Origin: Halieaceae bacterium UBA5085
GTDB lineage: Bacteria > Pseudomonadota > Gammaproteobacteria > Pseudomonadales > Halieaceae
NCBI GenBank assembly: GCA_002414665.1
Contig: DIAF01000045.1
Location: forward strand, 778 to 64,777
Direction: 5' to 3'
DNA: 64,000 nt
Part shown: positions 8,570 through 17,218 of the stretch, one piece after another
How positions within the stretch are numbered: the stretch's first letter is position 1
Layout of the letters: each line of letters starts with the position of its first letter
The notes under the pieces: model-generated
Told to the model about the DNA's origin: nothing
Database searches by the model: none
Seen by the model: the letters and a program-made list of their open reading frames with translations, nothing else
Program-made: the position numbers and the translations under genes

Positions 8570-9589
8570 ATGCGGGTCATGATCACGGGTGCCACCGGCT
8601 TTGTGGGCTACCATACCGCGCAGGCGTTACTCGCAGAGGGCCACGAAGTGAGCCTGCTGGTGCGCAGCGTCGACAAGATGCTTAACCTGTTCGGTGAAGA
8701 CCGCGTGCAGCAGGTTGTGCGCGGCGATGTGACCGACGCAGCGCAGGTTGCGCGCGCCCTCGACGGCTGTGACGCCGTGGTGCACTCCGCTGCGATGGTC
8801 TCTACCCATGCAGCGGATGCGGAGCGCGTCTGGCGCACCAACGTTGAAGGCACGCGCCTGGTGATCGGCGGCGCAGTGGAGCGCGGCATTGACAGGGTCA
8901 TCCACGTCTCCAGTGTTACGGCGCTCTACGACCCGCAGGCCGATACGCTGACCGAAGACTCCCCGCCTGGCAGGGCACACAACGCCTACGGGCGCTCAAA
9001 AGTGGCTTGCGAGGAGTATGTGCGGGGCTTGCAGGCGGAGGGCGCTGCGGTGCAGATTACCTACCCGGCGCAGGTGATCGGCCCGGACGACCCCGGCCTG
9101 ACGGAACCGCATCAGGGTCTGCAGCTGTTGTTGAAGGGCATCATCCCCATCACCTCATCCGGCACGCAGTATGTTGATGTGCGCGACATCGCCGAGGTGC
9201 ACCGCAGGCTGCTGGAATCTCCGGCGCCCAGCAATCGCTATGTGCTGGGTGGACACTATCTGGACTGGCGGGACGTGGCCGAGAGCCTGCAGGCGGTTAC
9301 CGGGCGGCGGTTGCTGACGGTGCCGATGCCCGGCCTGGCTGCCCGCCTCAGCGGGCGCATCTATGACAGGGTGAGTGGCCACCTGCCGGTCGACCTTCCG
9401 TTTGGTCTGGAGGCGATGGAGTACGCTACGCGCTGGGTGCCGTTGGACAATGCGCGGGTAGAGCGTGAATTGGAGTTCTGCTTCCGCCCCCTGCAGGAGA
9501 GCCTGTACGATACACTGCATTGGCTTTACGACAGTGGCCACATCAGCCGGCGGCAGGCCGGCCGCGTGATTGAACCGCAGGTGAGATGA
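8570..9589 (+). CDS. NAD(P)-dependent epimerase/dehydratase (extended SDR)
   Basis: Extended short-chain dehydrogenase of 339 aa. It has the Rossmann TGATGFVG nucleotide motif right at the N-terminus (MRVMITGATGFVG), the VHSAAMVS and NVEGTR segments, and the YGRSK catalytic Tyr-Lys. The true start is ATG 8570, one base after the WS/DGAT stop; the longer frame from 8258 is a shadow of that gene. Context between a WS/DGAT and an alpha/beta hydrolase suggests lipid or sterol-like metabolism; a 3-beta-hydroxysteroid dehydrogenase-like role is possible but unproven. Confidence 0.88.
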   Translation: MRVMITGATGFVGYHTAQALLAEGHEVSLLVRSVDKMLNLFGEDRVQQVVRGDVTDAAQVARALDGCDAVVHSAAMVSTHAADAERVWRTNVEGTRLVIGGAVERGIDRVIHVSSVTALYDPQADTLTEDSPPGRAHNAYGRSKVACEEYVRGLQAEGAAVQITYPAQVIGPDDPGLTEPHQGLQLLLKGIIPITSSGTQYVDVRDIAEVHRRLLESPAPSNRYVLGGHYLDWRDVAESLQAVTGRRLLTVPMPGLAARLSGRIYDRVSGHLPVDLPFGLEAMEYATRWVPLDNARVERELEFCFRPLQESLYDTLHWLYDSGHISRRQAGRVIEPQVR

Positions 9590-9640
9590 TCCGCCCACAA
9601 ACCGGGGCGTATAACCCACTATAAGTGAGGTACCCGAGTC

Positions 9641-10396
9641 ATGTCAGTAGCCAACGTAACCCCGCCGCCGCGACCACCGCTTATTCGTCACAGTGTCACC
9701 GAGGTGGGGCGAGTCTTTCTCGAAATGGGTGGCAGTGCCCTGCTGCGCCCGCTGTTGCGCCGCCTGCCCCGCGGCGATGGCCACAGTATTATCGTGTTGC
9801 CCGGGTTCATGGCTGCCGATGCCTCCACGGCGGGCCTGCGCAACTTCCTCAATGCACAGGGTTACAACGCCATGCCCTGGGGGCTGGGGCGGCACGGGGG
9901 CGGAGATCGCGCAGCCAGCCTTGAGGCGGCCCTTGCGGCACGCAGCGACACGGAAAGTCGCGTTGCGTCTTTGGTGCACAGCGAATTCCAGCGCACCGGG
10001 CGCAAGGTCACCCTGATAGGCTGGAGCCTGGGTGGGCTCGTGGCGGTGGCGTTGGCGCATCGCCACCCGGACTGGTTGCGCCGTGTGATCACCCTGGGCA
10101 CACCCTACGGCGACCCGCGCGGTACCGCACTGTACCGGGTAATGAGTGGCCGCAACCCGGGGCCAGCGGATGAAGAGGGCATTCGGCGCTGGGTGCAGCA
10201 TGCCTACCAGGGTGAGTTGCAGGTTCCGGTGCTGGCGCTCTACAGCAAGACCGATGGCATTGTCGGGCGTGATATCGCCCAGTGCGAGGCTGACGCACGC
10301 TGGGTGCGCAATGTGGCGGTGCCAGCGAGCCACATCGGCTTTCCCTTCAACCCCCTGGTCAGGGCGGTGATTGCACGTGAACTGGCGCAGGTTTAG
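9641..10396 (+). CDS. Alpha/beta hydrolase (lipase-like)
   Basis: Serine hydrolase fold of 251 aa. The nucleophile elbow is GWSLGGLVAV (GxSxG) after a strand TLI. The acid is probably in LYSKTDGIVG, and the histidine in PASHIGFPFNP near the C-terminus, in the usual Ser-Asp-His order. No signal peptide, so cytoplasmic. It lies 51 bases downstream of the epimerase with its own gtgagg ribosome site. It may hydrolyse the storage lipid made by the upstream WS/DGAT; this is inference from context. Confidence 0.85.
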   Translation: MSVANVTPPPRPPLIRHSVTEVGRVFLEMGGSALLRPLLRRLPRGDGHSIIVLPGFMAADASTAGLRNFLNAQGYNAMPWGLGRHGGGDRAASLEAALAARSDTESRVASLVHSEFQRTGRKVTLIGWSLGGLVAVALAHRHPDWLRRVITLGTPYGDPRGTALYRVMSGRNPGPADEEGIRRWVQHAYQGELQVPVLALYSKTDGIVGRDIAQCEADARWVRNVAVPASHIGFPFNPLVRAVIARELAQV

Positions 10397-10484
10397 GGTA
10401 CGGAACATCCCGCTGCGGGGTGCACAATACGCAGCGTAGTCTACACTGTCAGGCGAGGCTCGCAGGGAAGTTCTAGGGAGTTAC

Positions 10485-11540
10485 GTGGCTACAGAGAACC
10501 ACAGGAAGACAGTGCTGGTTGTCGACGACATGCCGGAGAACCTGGATGTTCTCTCTGAGGTATTGCGTGGTAGCTACCAGGTGAAGGTGGCAACTCGGGG
10601 TACGCGAGCGCTCGAGATCGTGCGTCGCACACCGCCCGATATCATTCTGCTCGATATCATGATGCCGGAGATGGATGGCTTCGAGGTCTGCCGCCGACTC
10701 AAGGAAGACTACACCACCCGCCACATCCCCGTGATTTTTGCCACCGCCAGTATTGATCCCAAGGATGAACTACGCGGCTTCGAGCTGGGTGCCGTCGATT
10801 ACATTACCAAGCCGGTCAGCCCGCCCTTGGTGCTCGCCCGTGTGCGTACCCACCTGGCGCTGTACGACCAGAATCAGGAGCTTGAGCGCAAGGTGCGTCA
10901 GCGCACGGAGCAGCTTAACGACACACGGTTGCAGATCATCAGGCGCCTCGGGCGCGCGGCGGAATATAAGGATAATGAAACTGGCCTGCACGTGATTCGG
11001 ATGAGTCACTATTCACGCCTGATAGGCCTTGCGGCCGGGATGGACGAGGGTGACGCAGACTTGCTTCTGAACGCCGCGCCGATGCATGATCTTGGCAAGA
11101 TTGGGATACCGGACAGCATTCTGCGGAAACCGGGCAAGCTGACTCCAGCGGAGTGGGAAATCATGAAGACGCACTCCGCGATCGGTGCGGAAATCCATGG
11201 CGACCCCCAAGGGTCTGGCCTGCTCGCGATGGCGTCGACCGTGGCCCTGTCGCATCATGAAAAATGGGATGGCAGCGGTTATCCAAAGGGTCTCTCGGGT
11301 GAGGCTATTCCGCGTGTCGGACGCATCGTCGCCCTGGCAGACGTATTTGACGCACTTACCAGCAAGCGACCTTACAAGGAAGCATGGCCTTTGCAAACAG
11401 CGCTGGACTGGATCTTGGGGCAGTCGGGCCGTCACTTTGACCCTCACTTGGTTGATTGCTTCCTCGACTGTATTCCCGAGATTGAACTGGTGCGCAGCCG
11501 CTATCGGGAGGACGGCGCCATTCGTCCTGCACGAGAGTAG
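10485..11540 (+). CDS. Response regulator with HD-GYP cyclic-di-GMP phosphodiesterase domain
   Basis: Two-domain protein of 351 aa. The N-terminal receiver (about 8-125) has the acidic pair in VVDDMPEN, phospho-acceptor Asp57 in LLDIMMPEMDG and the Lys in ITKPVSP. A coiled linker leads to the HD-GYP domain (about 150-335) with HDLGKIGIPD, HHEKWDGSGYP and RIVALADVFDAL; the HD, GYP and metal residues are intact, so it should degrade cyclic di-GMP. The start is a GTG with an aggga site. The sensor gene begins 8 bases later, and the pair is probably an operon in which the hybrid kinase controls this output. Confidence 0.93.
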   Translation: MATENHRKTVLVVDDMPENLDVLSEVLRGSYQVKVATRGTRALEIVRRTPPDIILLDIMMPEMDGFEVCRRLKEDYTTRHIPVIFATASIDPKDELRGFELGAVDYITKPVSPPLVLARVRTHLALYDQNQELERKVRQRTEQLNDTRLQIIRRLGRAAEYKDNETGLHVIRMSHYSRLIGLAAGMDEGDADLLLNAAPMHDLGKIGIPDSILRKPGKLTPAEWEIMKTHSAIGAEIHGDPQGSGLLAMASTVALSHHEKWDGSGYPKGLSGEAIPRVGRIVALADVFDALTSKRPYKEAWPLQTALDWILGQSGRHFDPHLVDCFLDCIPEIELVRSRYREDGAIRPARE

Positions 11541-11547
11541 GCCCTCA

Positions 11548-12849
11548 ATGCGTTGCTTGTGTTCCTCACGGGTATTGCTCACCCGGTTTTTTTGCTTCTT
11601 GCTTCTGTGGCCGAACGTGCTGTCTGCCGAGCCGCTCCCGTCGTTTAATCTCATGGGAGACTCCCTGTTACTTCTTGTGGGCCTCGCAGGTCTTGTTGCG
11701 CTGGTAGTAGCACTTCTGCTTTTTTTGTTGAGGGGCGTGAGCCCCCAGCGACAGCTGGTCCTCTTTTCTGGTGTCCGATTTCGCTTTGCGGTTTATGGCG
11801 TTGCAGTCCTGTTTCTCAGCATTACGGTGCTCGCTGCGCAAGCCACACTGCAACGACTCGAGTCCGAGGCCCGTAGTGACCAGGCGCTTATTCTTACCTC
11901 TATCAACAGTGGCGTGCGCTCGGGGCTGGAACTCTGGTTCGAACGACAGCTTGTCTACCTGAGGGACCTGCTCCAAACCGGTGACATCCAGCAGGCTATT
12001 GGGGAGTTGGTGGCCAGCCCAATGCAGCGTAACACAGAGCAGTCGACTGCCAGACTGCAGGCGCTGATCAACGCGCACCCAAACCTCAGGCAGCCCTATT
12101 TCATTGTGTTCGATGGCGAGGGCGAGGTGCTTGCCGCCAGTGCGGACTTCGCTCCGGATAGTGGTTTCTATGTCGAACACATGGCGCAGGCGCTCGAGAC
12201 GGCGTCTTCCATGCGCGGGCCTTTGCTACTGGCCATCGATCGTGAAGGGGCTGAGCATGATAACCATCTCGCACTGTTGCAGGCATTGAGAGTAGTGGAT
12301 GCCGGTCTCGCGTTCTTCCTCATCGAGGCGGCCGACCACGCCGAATTGAATGCGCTGTTGCAAAGGTCCAGAGCGGGTGACTCAGGTGAATCCTTCATCT
12401 TCAACCGCCGTGGTGAGATACTCAACGGCTCACGCTTCGCAGAGGATATGCTGCGTCTTGCTGAGCGTTACCCGGCTATTTTCTCTTCCCAGGGCCATCC
12501 GAAGCTGCACGATCCGGGCGTTGATCTGATGGCCGGTGATGTGCCCCAAACTGCCTCGTACGCCTGGCCGCTGACACGAATGGCCAGCCAGGCGATCGAG
12601 GGGATAGCGGGCGTGGATACGCAGGGTTACCGGGATTATCGCGGCGTTCCCGTCATGGGCGCCTGGAGCTGGTCGCCGGATCTGGGCATGGGTGTAGGAA
12701 CGGAGATTGATGTCGCTGAGGTACTGCAACAGTACCGGTTGGTGGAGCGCCTGGTCTACGCCACGGCGTTGGCGATCACAATTCTCGTTATCAGCATGCT
12801 GGCATTTGTCTTGTGGCTCTCAGAGCGCGGGCGGCGCTATCTGCAGTAG
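11548..12849 (+). CDS. Membrane sensor half of hybrid histidine kinase (ends at in-frame amber codon)
   Basis: 433-aa protein with a likely signal or first helix (RFFCFLLLWPNVLSA), a second helix around residues 35-57, a third at about 75-90, then a periplasmic sensor region of roughly 300 residues with Cache-like features (YFIVFDGEGEVLAAS, GESFIFNRRGEILNGS, YRGVPVMGAWSW). A final helix lies at about 410-427 (ALAITILVISMLAFVLWL). Translation stops at TAG 12847-12849 immediately after the last helix. The kinase reading frame continues in phase after this codon, so this looks like the N-terminal half of a single gene. Without the kinase half it could only bind a ligand in the periplasm. Confidence 0.85.
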   Translation: MRCLCSSRVLLTRFFCFLLLWPNVLSAEPLPSFNLMGDSLLLLVGLAGLVALVVALLLFLLRGVSPQRQLVLFSGVRFRFAVYGVAVLFLSITVLAAQATLQRLESEARSDQALILTSINSGVRSGLELWFERQLVYLRDLLQTGDIQQAIGELVASPMQRNTEQSTARLQALINAHPNLRQPYFIVFDGEGEVLAASADFAPDSGFYVEHMAQALETASSMRGPLLLAIDREGAEHDNHLALLQALRVVDAGLAFFLIEAADHAELNALLQRSRAGDSGESFIFNRRGEILNGSRFAEDMLRLAERYPAIFSSQGHPKLHDPGVDLMAGDVPQTASYAWPLTRMASQAIEGIAGVDTQGYRDYRGVPVMGAWSWSPDLGMGVGTEIDVAEVLQQYRLVERLVYATALAITILVISMLAFVLWLSERGRRYLQ

Positions 12850-12873
12850 CGGCTGCGAGAGCAGGGTGACCAG

Positions 12874-15800
12874 ATGCGCGCGGTGGGTTCTGCGGTTGAG
12901 CAGAGTCCGGTTTCTGTGCTGATTACCGATGCCAGTGGGTGCATTGAGTACGTCAATCCCGCCTTTACCCGCCTCACCGGCTATACCGTCGCCGACGTCT
13001 CGGGGCGCGACCCCGGCCTCCTGAAGAGCGGGAGGATGGATGCCGCATATTTTAAGGATATGTGGCGGACCATATCCGCAGGCCAAGTGTGGCATAGAGA
13101 AATCGTAAACCGCAGCCGCGATGGGGGGCTGATCTGGTGCGACCAGGTGATAGCACCGGTCTTCGATGCTGCCGGAGGCATCAGTCACTATGTTGGCTTG
13201 TTGCAGGACGTGACAGAAACTCGCCGGCTTCTGGCTGAGCTTCATGAGGCCGAGCTGAGCCGCACTGAATCTTTACGTGCTGCGCGTGCGTTCATTTTCG
13301 AGTGGGACATCCTTGCGGATCAATGGACGTGGGAAGATGCCTTTCTTGCCGAACTGGGGGTAGACCGGGCAGAAGCGGGCAAGGATGCAGAGTGGTATCT
13401 GGCGCTCGTGGACCCGGATGATCGCGCGTCTTTGCAGACAGCATTACGCCGGGCAGTTAAAACGGCAGTACCGGTGGAGGCCGATTATCGCATGCGGCGG
13501 ACGGACGGCAGTACACTCTATGTGCATGCCCGCGGTCAGGTACGTTGCGATGCTGCCGGCAGGGCGATTTCCATGACGGGCGTCAATTTTGATGTCACTG
13601 AGCTGGAGCTGGCGAGGCAGCAGGAGACGGAGCAGCAGCGGCAGTTTGAGGCTTTGTTGGAAGCGGCACCAGACGCATTGGTCATCACCGACGCTAACGG
13701 CTGTATTACGCTTGTTAACCGCCGCGCACAGGATATCTTCGGTTACACCCCCAACGAGATGATTGGTCAGCCCGTCGAAATTCTTATGCCTCGGGCCGAG
13801 CGTCAGGGCCATGTCGCGATGCGCGACGCATTTGTCAACGCGGCTCGCGTGGGCTCGGTGCGCAATGCCAAGGCACGCGAGTTGGTGGCTGCACACAGCG
13901 ATGGGCATATCGTGCCGGTCGAAATCAGCCTCAACCCGATGGGAGAGGGCGATAGCTTGCGGATTATTGCATCGCTTCGTGATATTACCGAGCGCAAGGC
14001 AATGCAGCAGGCGCTGAGACGGCGCGATCAGGAATACAGCAGGCTGGTTTCCACCATCCCTGGAACCGTCTACCGTGCGTTGATAGATGAGCATTGGACC
14101 ATGTTGTACATGAACGATGCAGTGCAGGAACTCACTGGGTACCCTGCGAGCGACTTCATCAATAACGCGGTACGCAGCTACGCAAGCATAATTCACCCGG
14201 ACGATACCGGCCGCGTCAGTGACCTTGTGAGTGCAGCTATCGATGAAGACCGAAGCTTCTCTCTGGCATACCGTATTCTGGATAGCGCAGGCGAAATCCG
14301 TTTTCTCTTTGAGACCGGCCGCGCCGAGTCTGATGAGGATGGCAATGTTGACACCCTTGTAGGTACGCTGATTGATATAACGCCGCGCGTGCGTGCAGAG
14401 CAGCAGCAGAAAGAAAGTGAGCAGCGTTTGTTACTGATTGCGGAAGCCGCTGATCTTGGGCTGTGGGAGTATTTCCCCGAGACTGATCGTTTTATCGCCA
14501 ATGAGAACTTCGCACGCCTTATGGCTTATTCACCGCTTGAGCTGCGCGAGAGCGAGGAGGTATGGTCTCCGTTGCGGCGGGGTATAGATACCGTTGCGCG
14601 CTTGATACATCCTGATGACATTGACAGGGCGATGACGCTCGCCATGGATTGTTTGCAGGGGCGCACGGACACCTACCGCTGTGAATACCGGCAACTGTGC
14701 GCCGATGGAGAATGGCGCTGGTTCCTCGATGTTGGTCAAGTGGTAGAGCGAGACGAACGCGGGGGTATGACACGTATCGCCGGTGTGCGTATCAACCACC
14801 ACGTGGAGCGCCTGCTCAATCAGGAGCTCGAAGTCGCGCGTGATGAAGCGCAGGCCGCTACTGCTGCCAAATCAAGTTTTCTGGCGAACATGTCACACGA
14901 AATTCGCACACCGATGAATGCCATCATAGGCATGTCACACCTCGCCCTGCGTACCCAGCTCGACGACAGGCAGCGCGACTACCTCAACAAGATCGAACTT
15001 TCCGCAAAGACATTATTGTCGATCATCAATGACATTCTGGATTTCTCCAAGATTGAAGCGGGCAAGCTGAGCATGGAGACGATTCCCTTTGCGCTGGACG
15101 AGGTATTTGAGCGTCTGGCAAACACAACGGGAATGCGCGCGGCCGAGAAGAATATCGAGTTCCTGTTCAACACGCCTCCCAATCTGCCGCGCCTTCTTCT
15201 GGGTGACCCGGTGCGCCTCGGACAGGTTCTGGTGAACCTTTGCAGCAACGCCCTGAAGTTTACTGAAGACGGTGGTGAAGTGATCGCCGCCGTCGAGTTG
15301 ATCGAGCGCAGTGACAAGCAATTACTGCTGCAATTCAGTGTGTCAGATACCGGTATTGGATTGACAACGCAGCAGCAGTCCGCGCTGTTCCAGGCATTTA
15401 CCCAGGCGGATCCATCGACCACACGCAAGTATGGCGGTACCGGCCTTGGTCTGGCGATTTGCAAGAACCTCGTTGACATGATGGGCGGGCGTATCTGGGT
15501 AGAGAGTGAATATGGCGTGGGCTCCGTGTTCCGCTTTACTTTCCCCTGTGGTGTTGAGGACGCCCGGCCCAGCTTGTCGCCCGTGCAGTGTCCCTTGCGG
15601 GTTCTGGTGGTGGACGACAACCGCAATTCCCGGGAGATCCTTGGTCAGTATCTGAGCGAATTCGGTCACCGGGTGGATTTTGCTGCCGAAGCCTCGGAGG
15701 CCATAGAAATATTGCAACGCAGCGCGCAGGATAAGCCCTACGCCGTTGTATTGCTTGACTGGAAACTGGGCAAGGTCAGTGGATTGGATTTCTTGTGTCA

Positions 15801-17076
15801 GCTGCAAGGTGATACAACGCCGGTGGCGATACCCGCTGTTATCATTATGTCGGATTTCAGTGCCGACCAGATTGAAGCGCCTGCCAGCGGGCTCACCTTT
15901 GCGGCCTTGCTGACCAAACCATTGACGCCCCGGGCGCTGTTTGACGCCGTTGTTCAGGCGGTAGAGCGCAGCGCTGCGCCTGGCGCTCGCCTGACGCCTG
16001 GCACGCGCGACTTGCAGCAGGCTGTGGATCGCCTGCGAGGTGCCCATGTGTTGCTGGTCGAGGATAACGCGGTCAACCAGGACGTGGCTCGGGAGTTGCT
16101 CGAGGGGTATGGCATCCGAGTAACACTGGCCGGTGACGGCCGTGAGGCTCTGGAATTGCTGGATTCGCAGCGCTTCGACGGTGTGTTGATGGATTGCCAG
16201 ATGCCGGTAATGGATGGCTATGAGGCAACACGCCGTATACGGGCCAATCCGGCAACGCAGGCGCTCCCGGTCATCGCCATGACCGCCAACGTCATGTCTG
16301 GCGATCGGGAGCGCGTGCTTGAAGTAGGGATGAATGACCATATCGGCAAACCGCTGGATGTCGCCGTCATGCTGACCACTATGGCGCGCTGGATAGCCCC
16401 TGCTGACGGTCTCCGACGCGTAGGTCCACCGGGCTACGGCTCGGGTCCGTTCGCAAACGGGAGCCAACTGCCCGCCGAGGTGCTGGCGCTGCCCGGCGTT
16501 GATGCCGGCGCGGGGCTGGAACGGCTACAGGGCAATGTAGCGTTGTATCTGCGTATCCTGCAGGGGTTCGCCACAGACCAGGCGCAGTTTCTCGAGGAAT
16601 GTGATACGGCAATACAGGCGGGCGACTGGCGTCTGGCCCAGCGCAATGCGCATTCACTGAAAAGTATCGCCGCTACAGTGGGGGCGACGGGGCTTTCGCA
16701 GGCGGCCGCTGCGCTGGAGCATGCGTGCCGTCTCGCTGCGCCGGATGCCGCGCAGGTCGACCTTTTGCTGCAGGATGTCGCGCGCCTGTTACTGCCGCTG
16801 CTGGCTGCGTTGGAGAAGATTCCGTTACCGGGTGCGGCAACCGCGGTGGGGGATAGCGGCCAACAGGCAGTTGGCGACACAGCGGACTCATTGACCCGGC
16901 TGCGTGCGCTCCTGGCCGATGACGATGCCGCCGCCCGGCCACTGCTGAACGCCGAGGCTCCGCGGCTTGGCGCAGCGGCACCGGAGCGCTTCCGCAGTTT
17001 GCAGCGCGCACTGGCGGCCTATGATTATGCGCGTGCCCTGGCGCTCGTCGATGACTGGTTGTCCAGCCTACGGTAA
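12874..17076 (+). CDS. Multi-PAS hybrid sensor histidine kinase (HisKA-HATPase-REC-REC-Hpt), cut from its sensor by an amber codon
   Basis: 1400-aa phosphorelay protein. From the N-terminus it has about five PAS segments (first about 7-115, last about 520-650) and a HisKA domain with His675 in NMSHEIRTPMN. The ATPase domain carries NLCSNALKF, DTGIGL and GGTGLGL. Receiver 1 has Asp962 (LLDWKLGK), receiver 2 has Asp1107 (MDCQMPVMDG), and a C-terminal Hpt has His1260 (AHSLKSIAAT). All phosphotransfer residues are intact. The frame is the same as the upstream sensor, separated by TAG 12847 and seven further codons (RLREQGDQ). ATG 12874 could serve as a restart, with a gagagcagg stretch just upstream. 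Likely partner: the HD-GYP regulator two genes upstream. Confidence 0.9.
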   Translation: MRAVGSAVEQSPVSVLITDASGCIEYVNPAFTRLTGYTVADVSGRDPGLLKSGRMDAAYFKDMWRTISAGQVWHREIVNRSRDGGLIWCDQVIAPVFDAAGGISHYVGLLQDVTETRRLLAELHEAELSRTESLRAARAFIFEWDILADQWTWEDAFLAELGVDRAEAGKDAEWYLALVDPDDRASLQTALRRAVKTAVPVEADYRMRRTDGSTLYVHARGQVRCDAAGRAISMTGVNFDVTELELARQQETEQQRQFEALLEAAPDALVITDANGCITLVNRRAQDIFGYTPNEMIGQPVEILMPRAERQGHVAMRDAFVNAARVGSVRNAKARELVAAHSDGHIVPVEISLNPMGEGDSLRIIASLRDITERKAMQQALRRRDQEYSRLVSTIPGTVYRALIDEHWTMLYMNDAVQELTGYPASDFINNAVRSYASIIHPDDTGRVSDLVSAAIDEDRSFSLAYRILDSAGEIRFLFETGRAESDEDGNVDTLVGTLIDITPRVRAEQQQKESEQRLLLIAEAADLGLWEYFPETDRFIANENFARLMAYSPLELRESEEVWSPLRRGIDTVARLIHPDDIDRAMTLAMDCLQGRTDTYRCEYRQLCADGEWRWFLDVGQVVERDERGGMTRIAGVRINHHVERLLNQELEVARDEAQAATAAKSSFLANMSHEIRTPMNAIIGMSHLALRTQLDDRQRDYLNKIELSAKTLLSIINDILDFSKIEAGKLSMETIPFALDEVFERLANTTGMRAAEKNIEFLFNTPPNLPRLLLGDPVRLGQVLVNLCSNALKFTEDGGEVIAAVELIERSDKQLLLQFSVSDTGIGLTTQQQSALFQAFTQADPSTTRKYGGTGLGLAICKNLVDMMGGRIWVESEYGVGSVFRFTFPCGVEDARPSLSPVQCPLRVLVVDDNRNSREILGQYLSEFGHRVDFAAEASEAIEILQRSAQDKPYAVVLLDWKLGKVSGLDFLCQLQGDTTPVAIPAVIIMSDFSADQIEAPASGLTFAALLTKPLTPRALFDAVVQAVERSAAPGARLTPGTRDLQQAVDRLRGAHVLLVEDNAVNQDVARELLEGYGIRVTLAGDGREALELLDSQRFDGVLMDCQMPVMDGYEATRRIRANPATQALPVIAMTANVMSGDRERVLEVGMNDHIGKPLDVAVMLTTMARWIAPADGLRRVGPPGYGSGPFANGSQLPAEVLALPGVDAGAGLERLQGNVALYLRILQGFATDQAQFLEECDTAIQAGDWRLAQRNAHSLKSIAATVGATGLSQAAAALEHACRLAAPDAAQVDLLLQDVARLLLPLLAALEKIPLPGAATAVGDSGQQAVGDTADSLTRLRALLADDDAAARPLLNAEAPRLGAAAPERFRSLQRALAAYDYARALALVDDWLSSLR

Positions 17077-17218
17077 TCGTCAGACGGATGTCCGCCGCCC
17101 GCGCGTGACGTTCAGGCATTCATACCAGTCTGCACTTTACCGCACTGCGGGTTTCTAGGGGCGGTTCAGCCCCGTATTCTCCAGACTACTCCCCTCACAA
17201 CAACAAGCGAGGTCGGCA

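Noticed and set aside
12847..12849. Amber codon as pyrrolysine or other recoding site
   Set aside because: No known pyrrolysine system is expected in this type of bacterium and no recoding structure is visible; a point mutation is simpler.
15343..16467. 374-codon open frame on the minus strand
   Set aside because: Antisense to the receiver domains of the hybrid kinase; composition is that of a GC-rich shadow frame.
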